Positions 46,502 to 56,700 of a stretch of DNA of 64,000 nt are shown here, piece by piece. Positions within the stretch are counted from its first letter, which is position 1; every line of letters begins with the position of its first letter. The position numbers were made by a program, and so were the translations under genes. The notes below the pieces were generated by a model. It searched no databases, was not told the origin of the DNA, and saw nothing but the letters and a program-made list of their open reading frames with translations. Source of the stretch: Gemmata sp. (lineage in GTDB: Bacteria > Planctomycetota > Planctomycetia > Gemmatales > Gemmataceae); contig JALHNS010000001.1 of NCBI GenBank assembly GCA_022843445.1, positions 1 through 64,000 on the forward strand, written 5' to 3'.

Positions 46502-47929
46502 ATGTCGGTGTTCAAGTACCGTTCCTCGACCGTCGCCGCTGCGGTTTGGCTCGCCGCATGTGGGTGCGCTGCGCCCTCGTCACCGCCGCTGTGGATGCCG
46601 ACGCCCGGAGCCGGACTTGTTCGCCCCGGTCCTGTGGCGATCCAGTCCGGGCCGTCCGTTGTTCCGGTCGCGCATCACGAAGTGGCTCCCGTCGTACCCC
46701 CGCCCAACGGCCCCCGATCCCCTCGGCAATCCCTCGAAGGACTCACCACGCTGACCGCCGTTGACGTGGTTCGTGTGGTTCTCGACCGAAACCCGACGCT
46801 CGACCAGATGCGGGCTACGTCAGAGGCAGCGGCGGCCCGCTACCCGCAGGTGACCTCGCTCGACGACCCGACCTTCGCGTTCACAACCGCGCCGGGGTCG
46901 GCCGGGGCCACGCACGTCAACTACGCCGCGCGCGTCGAGGTCGCTCAGAAGTTCCTCTATCCCGGCAAGCGGGGACTGAAGGGTGATGCGGCGAAGGCCG
47001 ACGCGCTGGCCGCCGCAGAGGACGTGGAGGACGCACGTCTTCAACTTACCGAGGCCGCGCGCTCCGCACTGGCCGACTACTACCTCGCGGTGAAAGCCGC
47101 TGTCGTGGCAGAGGAGAACGCGAAACTCCTCGCGGAGTTCCGCAAGAATGCCGAGGCACGGTACAAGGCCGGTCAGGGTCAGCAACAGGATGTTCTCCAG
47201 GCCGACGTGGAGATCGCACGTCAGGAGGAGCGGCTCGTGTCTCTGCGCCGTGCCCGGTTGGTGGCCGTGGCCCGGCTCAACACGCTCATGCACCTGCCGC
47301 CGGATGGCCCACTTCCACCGCCGGGCGACGCGGTTGGAGCCGGACCGCTACCCGACGCGGTCAAACTACGCGAGGCCGCCCTCGGCCGACCCGACGTGCG
47401 CGCGGTGGCCGCTCGCGTCGCCGCCGAGGAATCGGCCCTCGCGCTGGCACTCAGGGAGTACAAGCCGGACGTAGAAGTATTCGGCGCTTACGACGGCTTC
47501 TGGCAAGGGCCGGGCGGCCCACCGCTCCAGTGGCAGGTCGGGCTGCGGACGAATCTACCTGTACGGTACGCCCGGCGCGGCGGTGCCGTTGACGAGGCGC
47601 GGGCGAAGGTCGCCCAGCGCCGGGCGGAACTCGCGCGGCTCACCGACCGGATCAACTTCGAGGTGCAGGAGGCGTTCGAGCGGGTGCGTGAGGCCGACGA
47701 GGTGGTGAAGCTCTACGAATCGAAGGTGCTGCCGGCGGCAGCGGCCAACGTAAAAGAGGCCCAGGCCGGCTATACGAACAACCGCGTTCCGTTCTTGAAT
47801 CTGATCGAGGCGCAGAGGAACGCGGTGGGCTTGCGGGACCGTTACTACGAGGCGGTGGCCGAGGCTACCCGCCGCCGAGCGGCCCTCGAACGGGCGGTCG
47901 GTGTGCCGCTGCAAGCCTCCGGCCGGTAG
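46502..47929 (+). CDS. TolC-family outer membrane efflux protein (CusC-like)
   Basis: Lipoprotein-like N-terminus; YAARVEVAQKFLYPGKRGLKGDAA; coiled-coil FRKNAEARYKAGQGQQQDVLQADVEIARQEERLV; NLIEAQRNAVGLRDRYYEAVAEATRRRAALERAVG. Confidence 0.88.
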   Translation: MSVFKYRSSTVAAAVWLAACGCAAPSSPPLWMPTPGAGLVRPGPVAIQSGPSVVPVAHHEVAPVVPPPNGPRSPRQSLEGLTTLTAVDVVRVVLDRNPTLDQMRATSEAAAARYPQVTSLDDPTFAFTTAPGSAGATHVNYAARVEVAQKFLYPGKRGLKGDAAKADALAAAEDVEDARLQLTEAARSALADYYLAVKAAVVAEENAKLLAEFRKNAEARYKAGQGQQQDVLQADVEIARQEERLVSLRRARLVAVARLNTLMHLPPDGPLPPPGDAVGAGPLPDAVKLREAALGRPDVRAVAARVAAEESALALALREYKPDVEVFGAYDGFWQGPGGPPLQWQVGLRTNLPVRYARRGGAVDEARAKVAQRRAELARLTDRINFEVQEAFERVREADEVVKLYESKVLPAAAANVKEAQAGYTNNRVPFLNLIEAQRNAVGLRDRYYEAVAEATRRRAALERAVGVPLQASGR

Positions 47930-47932
47930 CCA

Positions 47933-49240
47933 CTACTTCGCAACCTTGCCCGCGTCCACGACGGTCATCGCGCTGTAGCCCTCGCGCCATTGCCCCTGGA
48001 ACTCGGCCTGCCCGACGAACTCGTTCGCGCCGAGCGGGGCCTTCCAGTCCTTCTTCGCCTTGCCCTCCGAATCGACGTACACCTTCACGAGGTACTTGCC
48101 GGCCGGCAGCGCCGGCTTGCCTTTCGCCCACGCCTTCGCGCGGTCGGAACCGGCCGCTGCCAAGAGCGTGACCGTGTGCTGCCAGCCCCCGCCGCCGGAC
48201 ACGCGGTCGGAGGTGGCGATTGGCTCCTTCTCCCACGCGCTCACCTTCGCGTCCCAGGCGTACACGTCCACCTGGAGGAGTTTCCCGTTCCACGCGCCCG
48301 GCGTGTTGTTCAGTCGGAACCACGCCTCGGTGCCGAACTGCTTGGGACCGGTGTCTGCCGGCGGGAGGTCGGTCGCCTTCGGGTACTTGCCCTTCTTCAT
48401 GGCGGCCACGTCCTCGACCCACGCGCGGATTTGCTTGTAGCCCTGGTCGCCGACGACGATCTTGATGCCGCCACCGTGTTTTACATCGCCGAGCGGCTTC
48501 GTCAGTAGCAGGCTCTTCTCCGGGTTGTCGGTGTCGATGAGCTTGCTGGCGAGCAGGTACTCCATCGTCGCTTCGGGACCGCCCTTCTTGAACCACGCGA
48601 CCCGCGCCCCGTTCTCCTTCACGAGCTTGTCGTTCTGCGGCGTGCCCTCGGTGTGGCAGTTCATACAGCGGAACCGGAGCGACCACACGTTCGCCTCGAA
48701 CGACTCCAGCATCTGGTCCTTCCGGGCGTGCCGCACGACTTCGACCGGCTTGGTCGCGAGGGCGGGGGCCTTGTCCGGCTTGGGCGCGTTCTTGATCGCG
48801 GGGTCGGCGGCGCACGCCTTGATCCACGCGGCGAACGCTTCGTACTCGGTCTTCTGCTTCTTCGCGGAGATCAGCCCCGCGCCCTTCGGGTCGTCCGCGC
48901 CCCGGTTGATGAGGTTGAGGATTTTCGAGTCTTCGGGCTTGGCGAGGTCGATGAGGCCCTGGTCGCGCAGGGCGAGGAACGTGTCCTTCGCGTCGGGCAG
49001 AATATAGTCCTTGATGTCCACACTCGCCAAGTGGCAGCGGGCGCAACTGGACGGGTCGGGCGACTTGAAGATCGGCAGGATGCGATCCTCAAACACCTTC
49101 GTGGCGGTCGTGTCGTCACCCGCCCCGCCGGGCGACGGCACCGGTGTACCCGGCGCGACAGCGGCTTCGGGCGCGGTCTTGCTGCACCCGGTCAACATCG
49201 CGGCCGTGACGACAACGAGAAGAAATGCTCTGGGCCTCAT
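47933..49240 (-). CDS. Cytochrome c-like lipoprotein with two CXXCH motifs
   Basis: MRPRAFLLVVVTAAMLTGCSK lipobox; CARCH and CMNCH. Confidence 0.75.
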   Translation of the reverse strand: MRPRAFLLVVVTAAMLTGCSKTAPEAAVAPGTPVPSPGGAGDDTTATKVFEDRILPIFKSPDPSSCARCHLASVDIKDYILPDAKDTFLALRDQGLIDLAKPEDSKILNLINRGADDPKGAGLISAKKQKTEYEAFAAWIKACAADPAIKNAPKPDKAPALATKPVEVVRHARKDQMLESFEANVWSLRFRCMNCHTEGTPQNDKLVKENGARVAWFKKGGPEATMEYLLASKLIDTDNPEKSLLLTKPLGDVKHGGGIKIVVGDQGYKQIRAWVEDVAAMKKGKYPKATDLPPADTGPKQFGTEAWFRLNNTPGAWNGKLLQVDVYAWDAKVSAWEKEPIATSDRVSGGGGWQHTVTLLAAAGSDRAKAWAKGKPALPAGKYLVKVYVDSEGKAKKDWKAPLGANEFVGQAEFQGQWREGYSAMTVVDAGKVAK

Positions 49241-49327
49241 GGGTCGGTTCCGGTGGGGAGTGGTTACCACCGAGTCTACCGCACCGGGACGAGGAGGTGA
49301 GGTCGCCGACCACGGAACCGTGAACAA

Positions 49328-49350
49328 ACCCGTACAAGTGGTACGGGGTT
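49328..49350. promoter_or_regulatory. Putative MerR-type operator upstream of cytochrome-like lipoprotein
   Basis: acccgtacaagtggtacggggt, related to the copA operator palindrome. Confidence 0.4.
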
Positions 49351-49465
49351 TCATCCGACGGCGACCCGGAACGTCAGGCCGCAGCCCCGGCCATGCGGCC
49401 GACCTCGTGGGCGAAGTGAGACCCCCGGCTCATACCTGCGGACGCCGCTCCAGTTGGCGGCGGGG

Positions 49466-49999
49466 TCACTGCTTGACTTTGACGTGGAACCCGGCCTTGT
49501 TGAGCGCCTTGACCAGTTCGGCCGCGTCGAACTCACCGGTCACCTCGGCGGTGGTGACCTTCGACTTGGCGTTGTCTCCGGTCACGCCCTTCACATCCTT
49601 GATCGCCTCGCGGAACGACTTGACGCACCCCGGACAGGAGTTGTGGAAGCCGGTCACTGTCAGCGACTTGACCTGGCCCGCCTTCACCCCGCTGTCGTCC
49701 TTGAAGGCGAAGTCCTTCGCGCCGCCCGTGTCGCCGTGGAAACCTTCTGCGGCCAGCGCGTCGAGCGCCTTCTGTGCCGCTTTCGCGTCCGTCGCGATGA
49801 ACCGCGCCGTCCGGGTCTTCTGATCGACCGCGACGCCGCTCACGCCCTCGACCTTCTTGAGGATCTCATCGACCGCCTCGGCGCACCCTGGGCAGCACAT
49901 GTGGACGCTCTTCAACTCGACCTTCGTCTCGGCCGCCCGCACAGGGGCGGCCCAAGCCAGCACACCGACCGTAACAGCCAACACCGCAAACTTCGTCAT
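49466..49999 (-). CDS. Secreted protein with two heavy-metal-associated (HMA) domains
   Basis: Signal peptide MTKFAVLAVTVGVLAWAAPVRAA; VHMCCPGCAEAVDEILKKVEGVSGVAVD and VTGFHNSCPGCVKSFREAIKDVKGV. Confidence 0.85.
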   Translation of the reverse strand: MTKFAVLAVTVGVLAWAAPVRAAETKVELKSVHMCCPGCAEAVDEILKKVEGVSGVAVDQKTRTARFIATDAKAAQKALDALAAEGFHGDTGGAKDFAFKDDSGVKAGQVKSLTVTGFHNSCPGCVKSFREAIKDVKGVTGDNAKSKVTTAEVTGEFDAAELVKALNKAGFHVKVKQ

Positions 50000-50118
50000 C
50001 GCTCGCCCTCCCGTGAAATTGCGGCGCGGAACCAGATGTCGCGTCCGCTGTCGATTTTTTACAAGATGGCAACCTGTGGGTATCGACGGACACCACACGT
50101 TGCCCGGCGCTCTTCACC

Positions 50119-52536
50119 TCACAACTCCGTGTACCGCAGCCGGAGTGCGTTGGCGATCACCGACACCGAACTGAGGCTCATCGCGGCGGCGGCGAGCATC
50201 GGACTGAGCAGTAACCCGAAGAACGGGTACAGCACTCCCGCCGCAACCGGCACGCCGAGCAAGTTGTAGGCGAACGCGAAGACCAAGTTCTGGCGAATGT
50301 TCTTCATCGTGGCGCGGCTCAGGTTCCGCGCCTTCACGATACCCCGCAGGTCGCCCTTCACGAGAGTGACGCCGGCCGACTCCATCGCCACATCGGTGCC
50401 GGTGCCCATCGCGATCCCGACATCCGCCGCCGCCAGAGCGGGCGCGTCGTTCACGCCGTCCCCGGCCATCGCGACCACGCGGCCCTCGGCCTTCAGTTTT
50501 CGCACGGTTTCGACCTTTTGTTCGGGAAGAACCTCGGCCACCACCTCGGTGATGCCGAGTTTCTTCGCGACCGCCTCGGCCGTGGTGCGGCTGTCGCCGG
50601 TGAGCATGACGACGCGCACCCCGGCCGCGCGCAACTGGTCAACGGCGTCGAACGACCGGTGCTTGATCGGGTCGGCGACGCCCACCAAACCCGCCACCTT
50701 GCCGTCCACCGCGACGAACACGACGGTCTGTCCGTCACGCCGCAGTTCCTCGGCGCGGGCCGCGAGGCCGTTCAGATCGCCCACGCCCTCGGCCTCCATC
50801 AGCGCCCGGTTGCCGAGCGCGACCCGGCGGCCCGTCACGGTGCCGCGCACGCCCTTGCCGGCGACCGACTCGAACCCCTCGGCGGTCGGTGCGTTGACTA
50901 CCCGGTCCTGCGCCCCCTTGAGGATCGCGGCGGCCAGCGGGTGTTCGCTTCCCTTCTCAAGTGCGGCAGCCAAGCGGAGCAGTTCGATCTCCGTGAACCC
51001 GCGCGCCGGCAGCAGCGTGACGAGGCGCGGCTTGCCTTCGGTCAGCGTGCCGGTCTTGTCCACGACGACGGTATCGACCTTCTCCATCCGCTCCAGTACG
51101 TCGGCGGACTTGACGAGTACGCCCTCTCGCGCGCCGCGCCCGACGCCGACGGTGACCGACATCGGTGCGGCCAGCCCCAGTGCGCACGGGCAAGCGATGA
51201 TGAGGACGGCGACCGCGTTCACGAGCGCGTAGGCCAGCGCGGGTTGTGGACCGAAGATCGCCCACATCACGAAGGTGATGATCGCCACCGCGACCACGGC
51301 CGGGACGAACCACGCGGCCACGCGGTCGGCGAGTTTCTGTACCGGGGCGCGGCTCCGCTGCGCTTCGCCGACGAGCCGGACGATCCGGGCCAGCACCGTC
51401 TCGCTGCCGATGCGGGTCGCGGTCATCACGAACGAGCCGGTAGTGTTCACAGTGCCGCCGGTCACCGCGTCGCCCGGCTGCTTCGGCACCGGGATCGGCT
51501 CGCCGGTGAGCATCGACTCGTCCACGACGCCGGAGCCTTCGGCCACCGTCCCGTCCACCGGCACCTTCTCGCCGGGGCGCACCCGCAGCCGGTCGCCGAC
51601 GTGGACGTGGCCCAGTGGGATGTCCTCCTCGGTGCCGTCGTCGCGAACCCGCCTCGCGGTAGCGGGAGCCAGCGCGAGCAGGGCGCGGATGGCCGCGCCC
51701 GTGCTTCGGCGGGCGCGGAGTTCCAGCACCTGGCCGAGCAGGACTAGCGCGGTGATGACGGCCGCCGCCTCAAAGTAGGTCGAGATGACGCCATGCCTGT
51801 CGGTGAACTCGGCCGGGAACACCCAGGGCGCAAGGGTCGCGGCGGCACTGTAAGCCCACGCCGCGCCGGTGCCGAGTGCGATCAACGTGAACATGTTGGC
51901 GGTGCGGTGCTGCGCCGCCTGCCAAGCCCGCACGAAGACTGGCCGCCCGGCCCAGAACACGACCGGCGTCGCCAGCACGAGGCCGATCCAGTTAGCCGCG
52001 TCCATGAGCCAGTGCGGGAGTTGCACGCCGGGGATCATGGGAGCCATCGCCAAGACGAACAACGGTACTGTCAACACCGTGGCGATGCGAAACCGGCGGG
52101 TCATGTTGCGCAGTTCGGTGTCGTCCTCCTCGCCCACCTGCGGCGTCATCGGCTCCAGCGCCATGCCGCATTTCGGACAGGTGCCGGGGCCGTCCTGAAC
52201 CACCTCTGGGTGCATTGGGCAGGTGTACTTCACCCTCTCCGCTGTCGGCTGTGTCGGTGATTGAGGTGGTCGGGCGGCCTTTGCGCCGCAGCACGAATGT
52301 CCCTCCGTCTTCGCGGCGCGCGCAACGTACTTGCCGGGGTCGGCCTCGAACTTTGCCAGGCAGTGCCGGCTGCAAAAGTGGTACGGCACGCCATCGTGCA
52401 TCGTCGAGCCGGCAGCCGTGGCGGGGTTCACGATCATGCCGCACACCGGATCGGTAGCCGTTGCGTCGGCATGGGGAAGCTCGGTAGTCGTCTGCCCGTG
52501 GCCGTGATGATTATGGTCGTGGTGGCTGTGGTTCAT
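50119..52536 (-). CDS. copA: Copper-translocating P-type ATPase with N-terminal His-rich, YHS-like and heavy-metal-binding domains
   Basis: [72 protein letters not shown] motif; [19 protein letters not shown]. Confidence 0.93.
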   Translation of the reverse strand: MNHSHHDHNHHGHGQTTTELPHADATATDPVCGMIVNPATAAGSTMHDGVPYHFCSRHCLAKFEADPGKYVARAAKTEGHSCCGAKAARPPQSPTQPTAERVKYTCPMHPEVVQDGPGTCPKCGMALEPMTPQVGEEDDTELRNMTRRFRIATVLTVPLFVLAMAPMIPGVQLPHWLMDAANWIGLVLATPVVFWAGRPVFVRAWQAAQHRTANMFTLIALGTGAAWAYSAAATLAPWVFPAEFTDRHGVISTYFEAAAVITALVLLGQVLELRARRSTGAAIRALLALAPATARRVRDDGTEEDIPLGHVHVGDRLRVRPGEKVPVDGTVAEGSGVVDESMLTGEPIPVPKQPGDAVTGGTVNTTGSFVMTATRIGSETVLARIVRLVGEAQRSRAPVQKLADRVAAWFVPAVVAVAIITFVMWAIFGPQPALAYALVNAVAVLIIACPCALGLAAPMSVTVGVGRGAREGVLVKSADVLERMEKVDTVVVDKTGTLTEGKPRLVTLLPARGFTEIELLRLAAALEKGSEHPLAAAILKGAQDRVVNAPTAEGFESVAGKGVRGTVTGRRVALGNRALMEAEGVGDLNGLAARAEELRRDGQTVVFVAVDGKVAGLVGVADPIKHRSFDAVDQLRAAGVRVVMLTGDSRTTAEAVAKKLGITEVVAEVLPEQKVETVRKLKAEGRVVAMAGDGVNDAPALAAADVGIAMGTGTDVAMESAGVTLVKGDLRGIVKARNLSRATMKNIRQNLVFAFAYNLLGVPVAAGVLYPFFGLLLSPMLAAAAMSLSSVSVIANALRLRYTEL

Positions 52537-52572
52537 GTTCTGCTCCTTCGGGGCGAGGGCGTCGCCACGAGC

Positions 52573-52604
52573 AGTCTACGGTCCGTACCACGGTACGGGG
52601 TCAA
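52573..52604 (-). promoter_or_regulatory. MerR-type promoter/operator of copA
   Basis: Minus strand TTGACC - CCGTACCGTGGTACGGACCG (20 bp) - TAGACT; perfect 16-bp palindrome CCGTACCGTGGTACGG. Confidence 0.65.
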
Positions 52605-52928
52605 GGGCCAACCGCGCGAAAAGCTCGAAGGAGTGGACGCAGTTGACACGTCGGCAGCAGTAGAAGTCGTCGCAACCCATGTGCCGTACCCGACTGTGTG
52701 CCTGCGGTTCAGATGGACGGGACGATTTGCCGCCGGTGCCCGTGATAGGCCGCCGATTCGGGATAGCGGCATGCCGAGCATGTGCGAGAACGCACCACCC
52801 CGTGTCGGTTCGTCACTTCCGCACACCTTCCGGGCGGAACACGATCCCGAACACGAGGGCCGACTGTGAGCGGTCTTTTGCTCGAAGGTCGATGGGGGGA
52901 ATCCCCTGCGCGGACGAAGCAACGTCGT

Positions 52929-53336
52929 TCAGCCCGGTCGAACTTCGCAGATGGCGGTGATGATGGGGCACTCGGCCGCCGGCCCGGACCCGTCGCACGC
53001 GGCGACCAGCCGAGTTAGTTCGGTCTTCATCGCCTCCAAGTCTTTGATCCGCTGGTCGATGTCGGCCAGCTTCGCCACCGCCTTCTCCCGCACGTCACCG
53101 CTGCCCGCGTCGGGGTCGTCGCGCAGGGCGAGCAACTCCTTGATGTCCTTCAACTGGAAGCCGAGCAACTGGGCGCGGCGGATGAACTGGACCCGCTCAA
53201 CGGCCTCGACCGGATACTGCCGGTAGTTCGACCCCGTTCGCGCCGGCTTGTCGAGCAGGCCCTCACGCTCGTAGAAGCGCAACGTCTCCACACCGACATC
53301 ACATTTCTTCGCCAACTGGCCGCTCGTCAGCGCCAT
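52929..53336 (-). CDS. MerR-family heavy-metal-responsive regulator
   Basis: SGQLAKKCDVGVETLRFYEREGLLDKPARTGSNYRQYPVEAVERVQFIRRAQLLGFQLKDIKELLAL. Confidence 0.9.
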   Translation of the reverse strand: MALTSGQLAKKCDVGVETLRFYEREGLLDKPARTGSNYRQYPVEAVERVQFIRRAQLLGFQLKDIKELLALRDDPDAGSGDVREKAVAKLADIDQRIKDLEAMKTELTRLVAACDGSGPAAECPIITAICEVRPG

Positions 53337-53426
53337 CGCACCGCCCTCCACGAGTCCTCCCGGCCACGGTCGAAAGCAACCTGCCCGGTGCCCACGGGAA
53401 CGGCACCGGGCGCGTCGCATGGACAC

Positions 53427-53771
53427 TTACTTTTTGGGCAGGTCCACCTTCGTCGCCTTGACGTACTTCTTGCCGTCCTTCTCGCTCACGGTGCCGGTCA
53501 CGGTCACGCCGGCGATCTTGCCGTCGCCGCAGACGCCCTCGTGGTAGTCCTCGCCGTTGCCCTTGTCGTCGAGGATGTAGTTCACCGTCTTGTCGCCCTC
53601 CTTCACTTGGAGGACGTTGCTGCACTTCGGCGTGATCTTGAGGCTGCACTTACCGCACATCAGCGTGCCGGTGAGCTTGACCTCCTTCTTGTCCTCGGCC
53701 GACGCCACGGCCCCGAATGCCCACAGCCCGGCGGCCACGACCGCCACTGCCGCGATAATCGAACGAATCAT
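53427..53771 (-). CDS. Small secreted Cys-containing protein
   Basis: Signal peptide MIRSIIAAVAVVAAGLWAFGAVASA; TGTLMCGKCSLKITPKCSNVLQVKEGDKTVNYILDD. Confidence 0.6.
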   Translation of the reverse strand: MIRSIIAAVAVVAAGLWAFGAVASAEDKKEVKLTGTLMCGKCSLKITPKCSNVLQVKEGDKTVNYILDDKGNGEDYHEGVCGDGKIAGVTVTGTVSEKDGKKYVKATKVDLPKK

Positions 53772-53785
53772 CGGATCGCCCTCAC

Positions 53786-56700
53786 TCACGGAACTCCGCC
53801 GGGGTGCGCAGACGGCACCGCGCCGCCCGCGTCTCCGGCGTCTGAAACACCCGCACCTTCGGCCGAGCCGACCGGGATGGGGGTTGCACTCGCGTGTTCG
53901 GTTTCGGTCGGCTCGACGGGCGCGCCCGCGCGCTGGTGGTTGAGCTTCCCCTCGGCTTCGAGCTTCAGCCACCGCGCCCGGCGGACCCAGAAGAACCGCA
54001 CCGGGAGGAACAGGTCCACCACCTCGTCGGAGATCAACAGACCGCCCAAGACCGGCAGGGCCATCGGCGCGAGAACCTCCGCACCGACCCCGGTGGCGAA
54101 AACCATCGGGAAGATGGCGATGATGGCGACGCCCTCGGTCAGGAGCTTCGGCCGCAACCTATGGACGGCCCCCTCCACCACGGCCGCTCGCAGTTCGTCG
54201 AGTGAGCGGATGTTCTCCAGACCGCCGCGCTTGTCGATGGCTTCGCGCAGGTAGACGAGCATGATGATGCCGGTCTCGGTCGCCATGCCGAAGCACGCGA
54301 TGAACCCGACCCACACCGCCACGCTGAAATCGAGCGGCGGCGAGTCCCACCCGTTGAGGATCTTCGGGAACAGGAACAGGAAGAACGCCCCGCCCGCGAG
54401 CGCCTCCGGCACGGCGAGCATCATCAGGCCCGCGTCGGCCAAGTCACGGTAAGTGAGGTACAGCACGAGAAAGATGACGAGGATGACCGCCGGGAACACC
54501 AACCGTAGAGTGCGCGCGGCTCGCTCCTGATGCTCGAACTCGCCGGCCCATTCGACGTGGACGCCTTCCGGCAACTTCACCTTTTGTGCGACAACCCGCT
54601 TGGCCTCATCGACGAAGCCTACCGCGTCGCGGCCCCGGACGTTCAGGGTGACGTAGTTCAGTAGCCGGCCGTTCTCGCCCTTGATGACGGCCGGCCCTTC
54701 GGTGATCCGCACGTCGGCCACGGCAGTCAGTGGGATGAACTTCTTGCCCTTCGCGGCGTGTTCGGGCACCCCCGCGTGCGGCTCGGTGCGGAACGACGGA
54801 TCGCCGGTGGCGGGCGCGCCCGGCTTCGTCTCGGCGGCCGTCCGCGCCGGAACCAACAGCCGCTTCACCGCGTCCTCGTCCTCGCGGTAGGCGCGGGCGT
54901 ACCGGACGCGGACCGGGAACCGCTCGCGGTCCTCGACGGTGTAGGTCACCACCCGCCCGCCGAGCGCCGTCTCGATCTCGGTCTGCACGTCCTCGACCGA
55001 CACGCCGAATCGCGCCGCCTTCTGCCGGTCGATAGCGATCTCCAGATAGCCCTTGCCCATGATCGGTGCGGCCACCACGTCGCGCGCCCCGGCGACCGGC
55101 TTGACCGCCGCCTCGATCTGCGCGCACACCCGCGTGATAGTGTCGAGGTCCGGGCCGAACACCTTGATGCCGATGTCGGTGCGGACACCCGTGGAGAGCA
55201 TCTCGATGCGATTGACGATGGGTTGGGTGAAGATGTTGGACCAACCCGGCACTTGCAGCACGCGACCCATCTCGTCGTCCACGAGGTCGCCTTTCGGCCC
55301 GCCGGTCCTCTGGCGGAACACGACCGCCTCGCGGAACGGCTTCTCAAGTTCGGCTCGCAGTTCACCAAATACGGGGAACGCACCGGCATCGTGCGGTTTG
55401 CCGACCCGAACGTGGAACGCGGCGGTGGCGAACCGCTCGGCTTCCGCGCCCTTCTCCGCGCCGGCAAGTAACCCCTTCGCCTGGGCCGCCCTGACGCACT
55501 CTTCGAGCGCGAACCAGGTGAACGCCTCCGTGCCCCGGTCGAACAGTTCCCAGTTGACCGTCGCCACCCGCTCCCGCCAGAGCCGCGTCCGCTCGGCTTC
55601 GAGTGCGCCCAGTGTGACCGCCGCGAGCGGCGGGCGGGCGCGGCCGAACGCCTCGCGCACGTCGCTCCACGCCAGCCGCCACCGCGACTCGTGAACCTCC
55701 AGTGCTGCTGACGTATCGCGGACCAGGCCGCCCTTTGCCAGTGCGTCGATGGTTCGCTTCTGCACCCGCGAGACGACCTCCTCGGCCGGACTGAGGGCCA
55801 GTCGCCGGGCGTCGTCGGGCGAAGCGGCCACGACCGACTCCACGAACGCCGCCTCATCCGTCATCTCGCCCAGGTGCCCGCCGGTCCGTGCGTTCCGCAG
55901 TGTCTCGGTGACCACGAGCCGGGTCAGGGCGGGGGCCAGTTCCGCCTCGAACTCCTTGTACCGGCGCAGGGCCAGTTCGCGCATCACTTCGTCGAACCGC
56001 TCCAGGCCCTTCTGGGAGGCGTCGTTGACGAGCGAATCGCGGTCCTCGCCGTCCGCCGGCACGACGAACCCCCGTTCCTCCAGCGCGGCCAGCACCCGCC
56101 GCGTCTGCCGCTCGGCGTCGGCGTACTTGATGACCCGCTTGGGCCACAACTCGCGCGGGCGGAAGTTGACGAACGTCTCCACCATGTCGAGCGGGGCCGG
56201 ATCGGTCGCGGTGTCGGCGCGCCCCGACTTGCCGACCACGCCCTCCACTTCGGGGAAACTACGGATGAGCGCGTCGCGGGCCTTCAGGTCGTCGGCCGCC
56301 TGGGTCACGCTCACACGGGGCACGGTCACCGGCATGTCGAGAGTGGTCCCCTCGTCGAGCATGGGCATGAACGACACGCCGATCTTGGGGAAGTGCCACG
56401 CCCACAACGCAAGGAGCGTGAGCGTGACGAGTGAGAGCGTCTGCCACCCCAATCCGCGCGTGAAGATGACCGTGAGGCCGGTGACGAGGAAGAAGGTGGC
56501 AAGGAACATGACCCGCCAGGCGTGTTCGGCCGCGCCCATCCCGACCACCGCCTGAAGCGGGAAGAGGCCGGCCGCGAGGATGAGCAGCGCCGCGAACGCC
56601 CACATCACGAGGTTGAAGCGGTCGAGGGCGAAGGTGAGCATCGGGCGGTACACCCGCGCGAAGCTGCGGACGATCCAGTTCTCTTCCTCGCCCCGCAGCC

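Noticed and set aside
53379-53415. GC hairpin tgcccggtgcc...ggcaccgggcg after the small Cys protein gene
   Set aside because: Plausible intrinsic terminator but lacks a T-tract; not listed as a feature.
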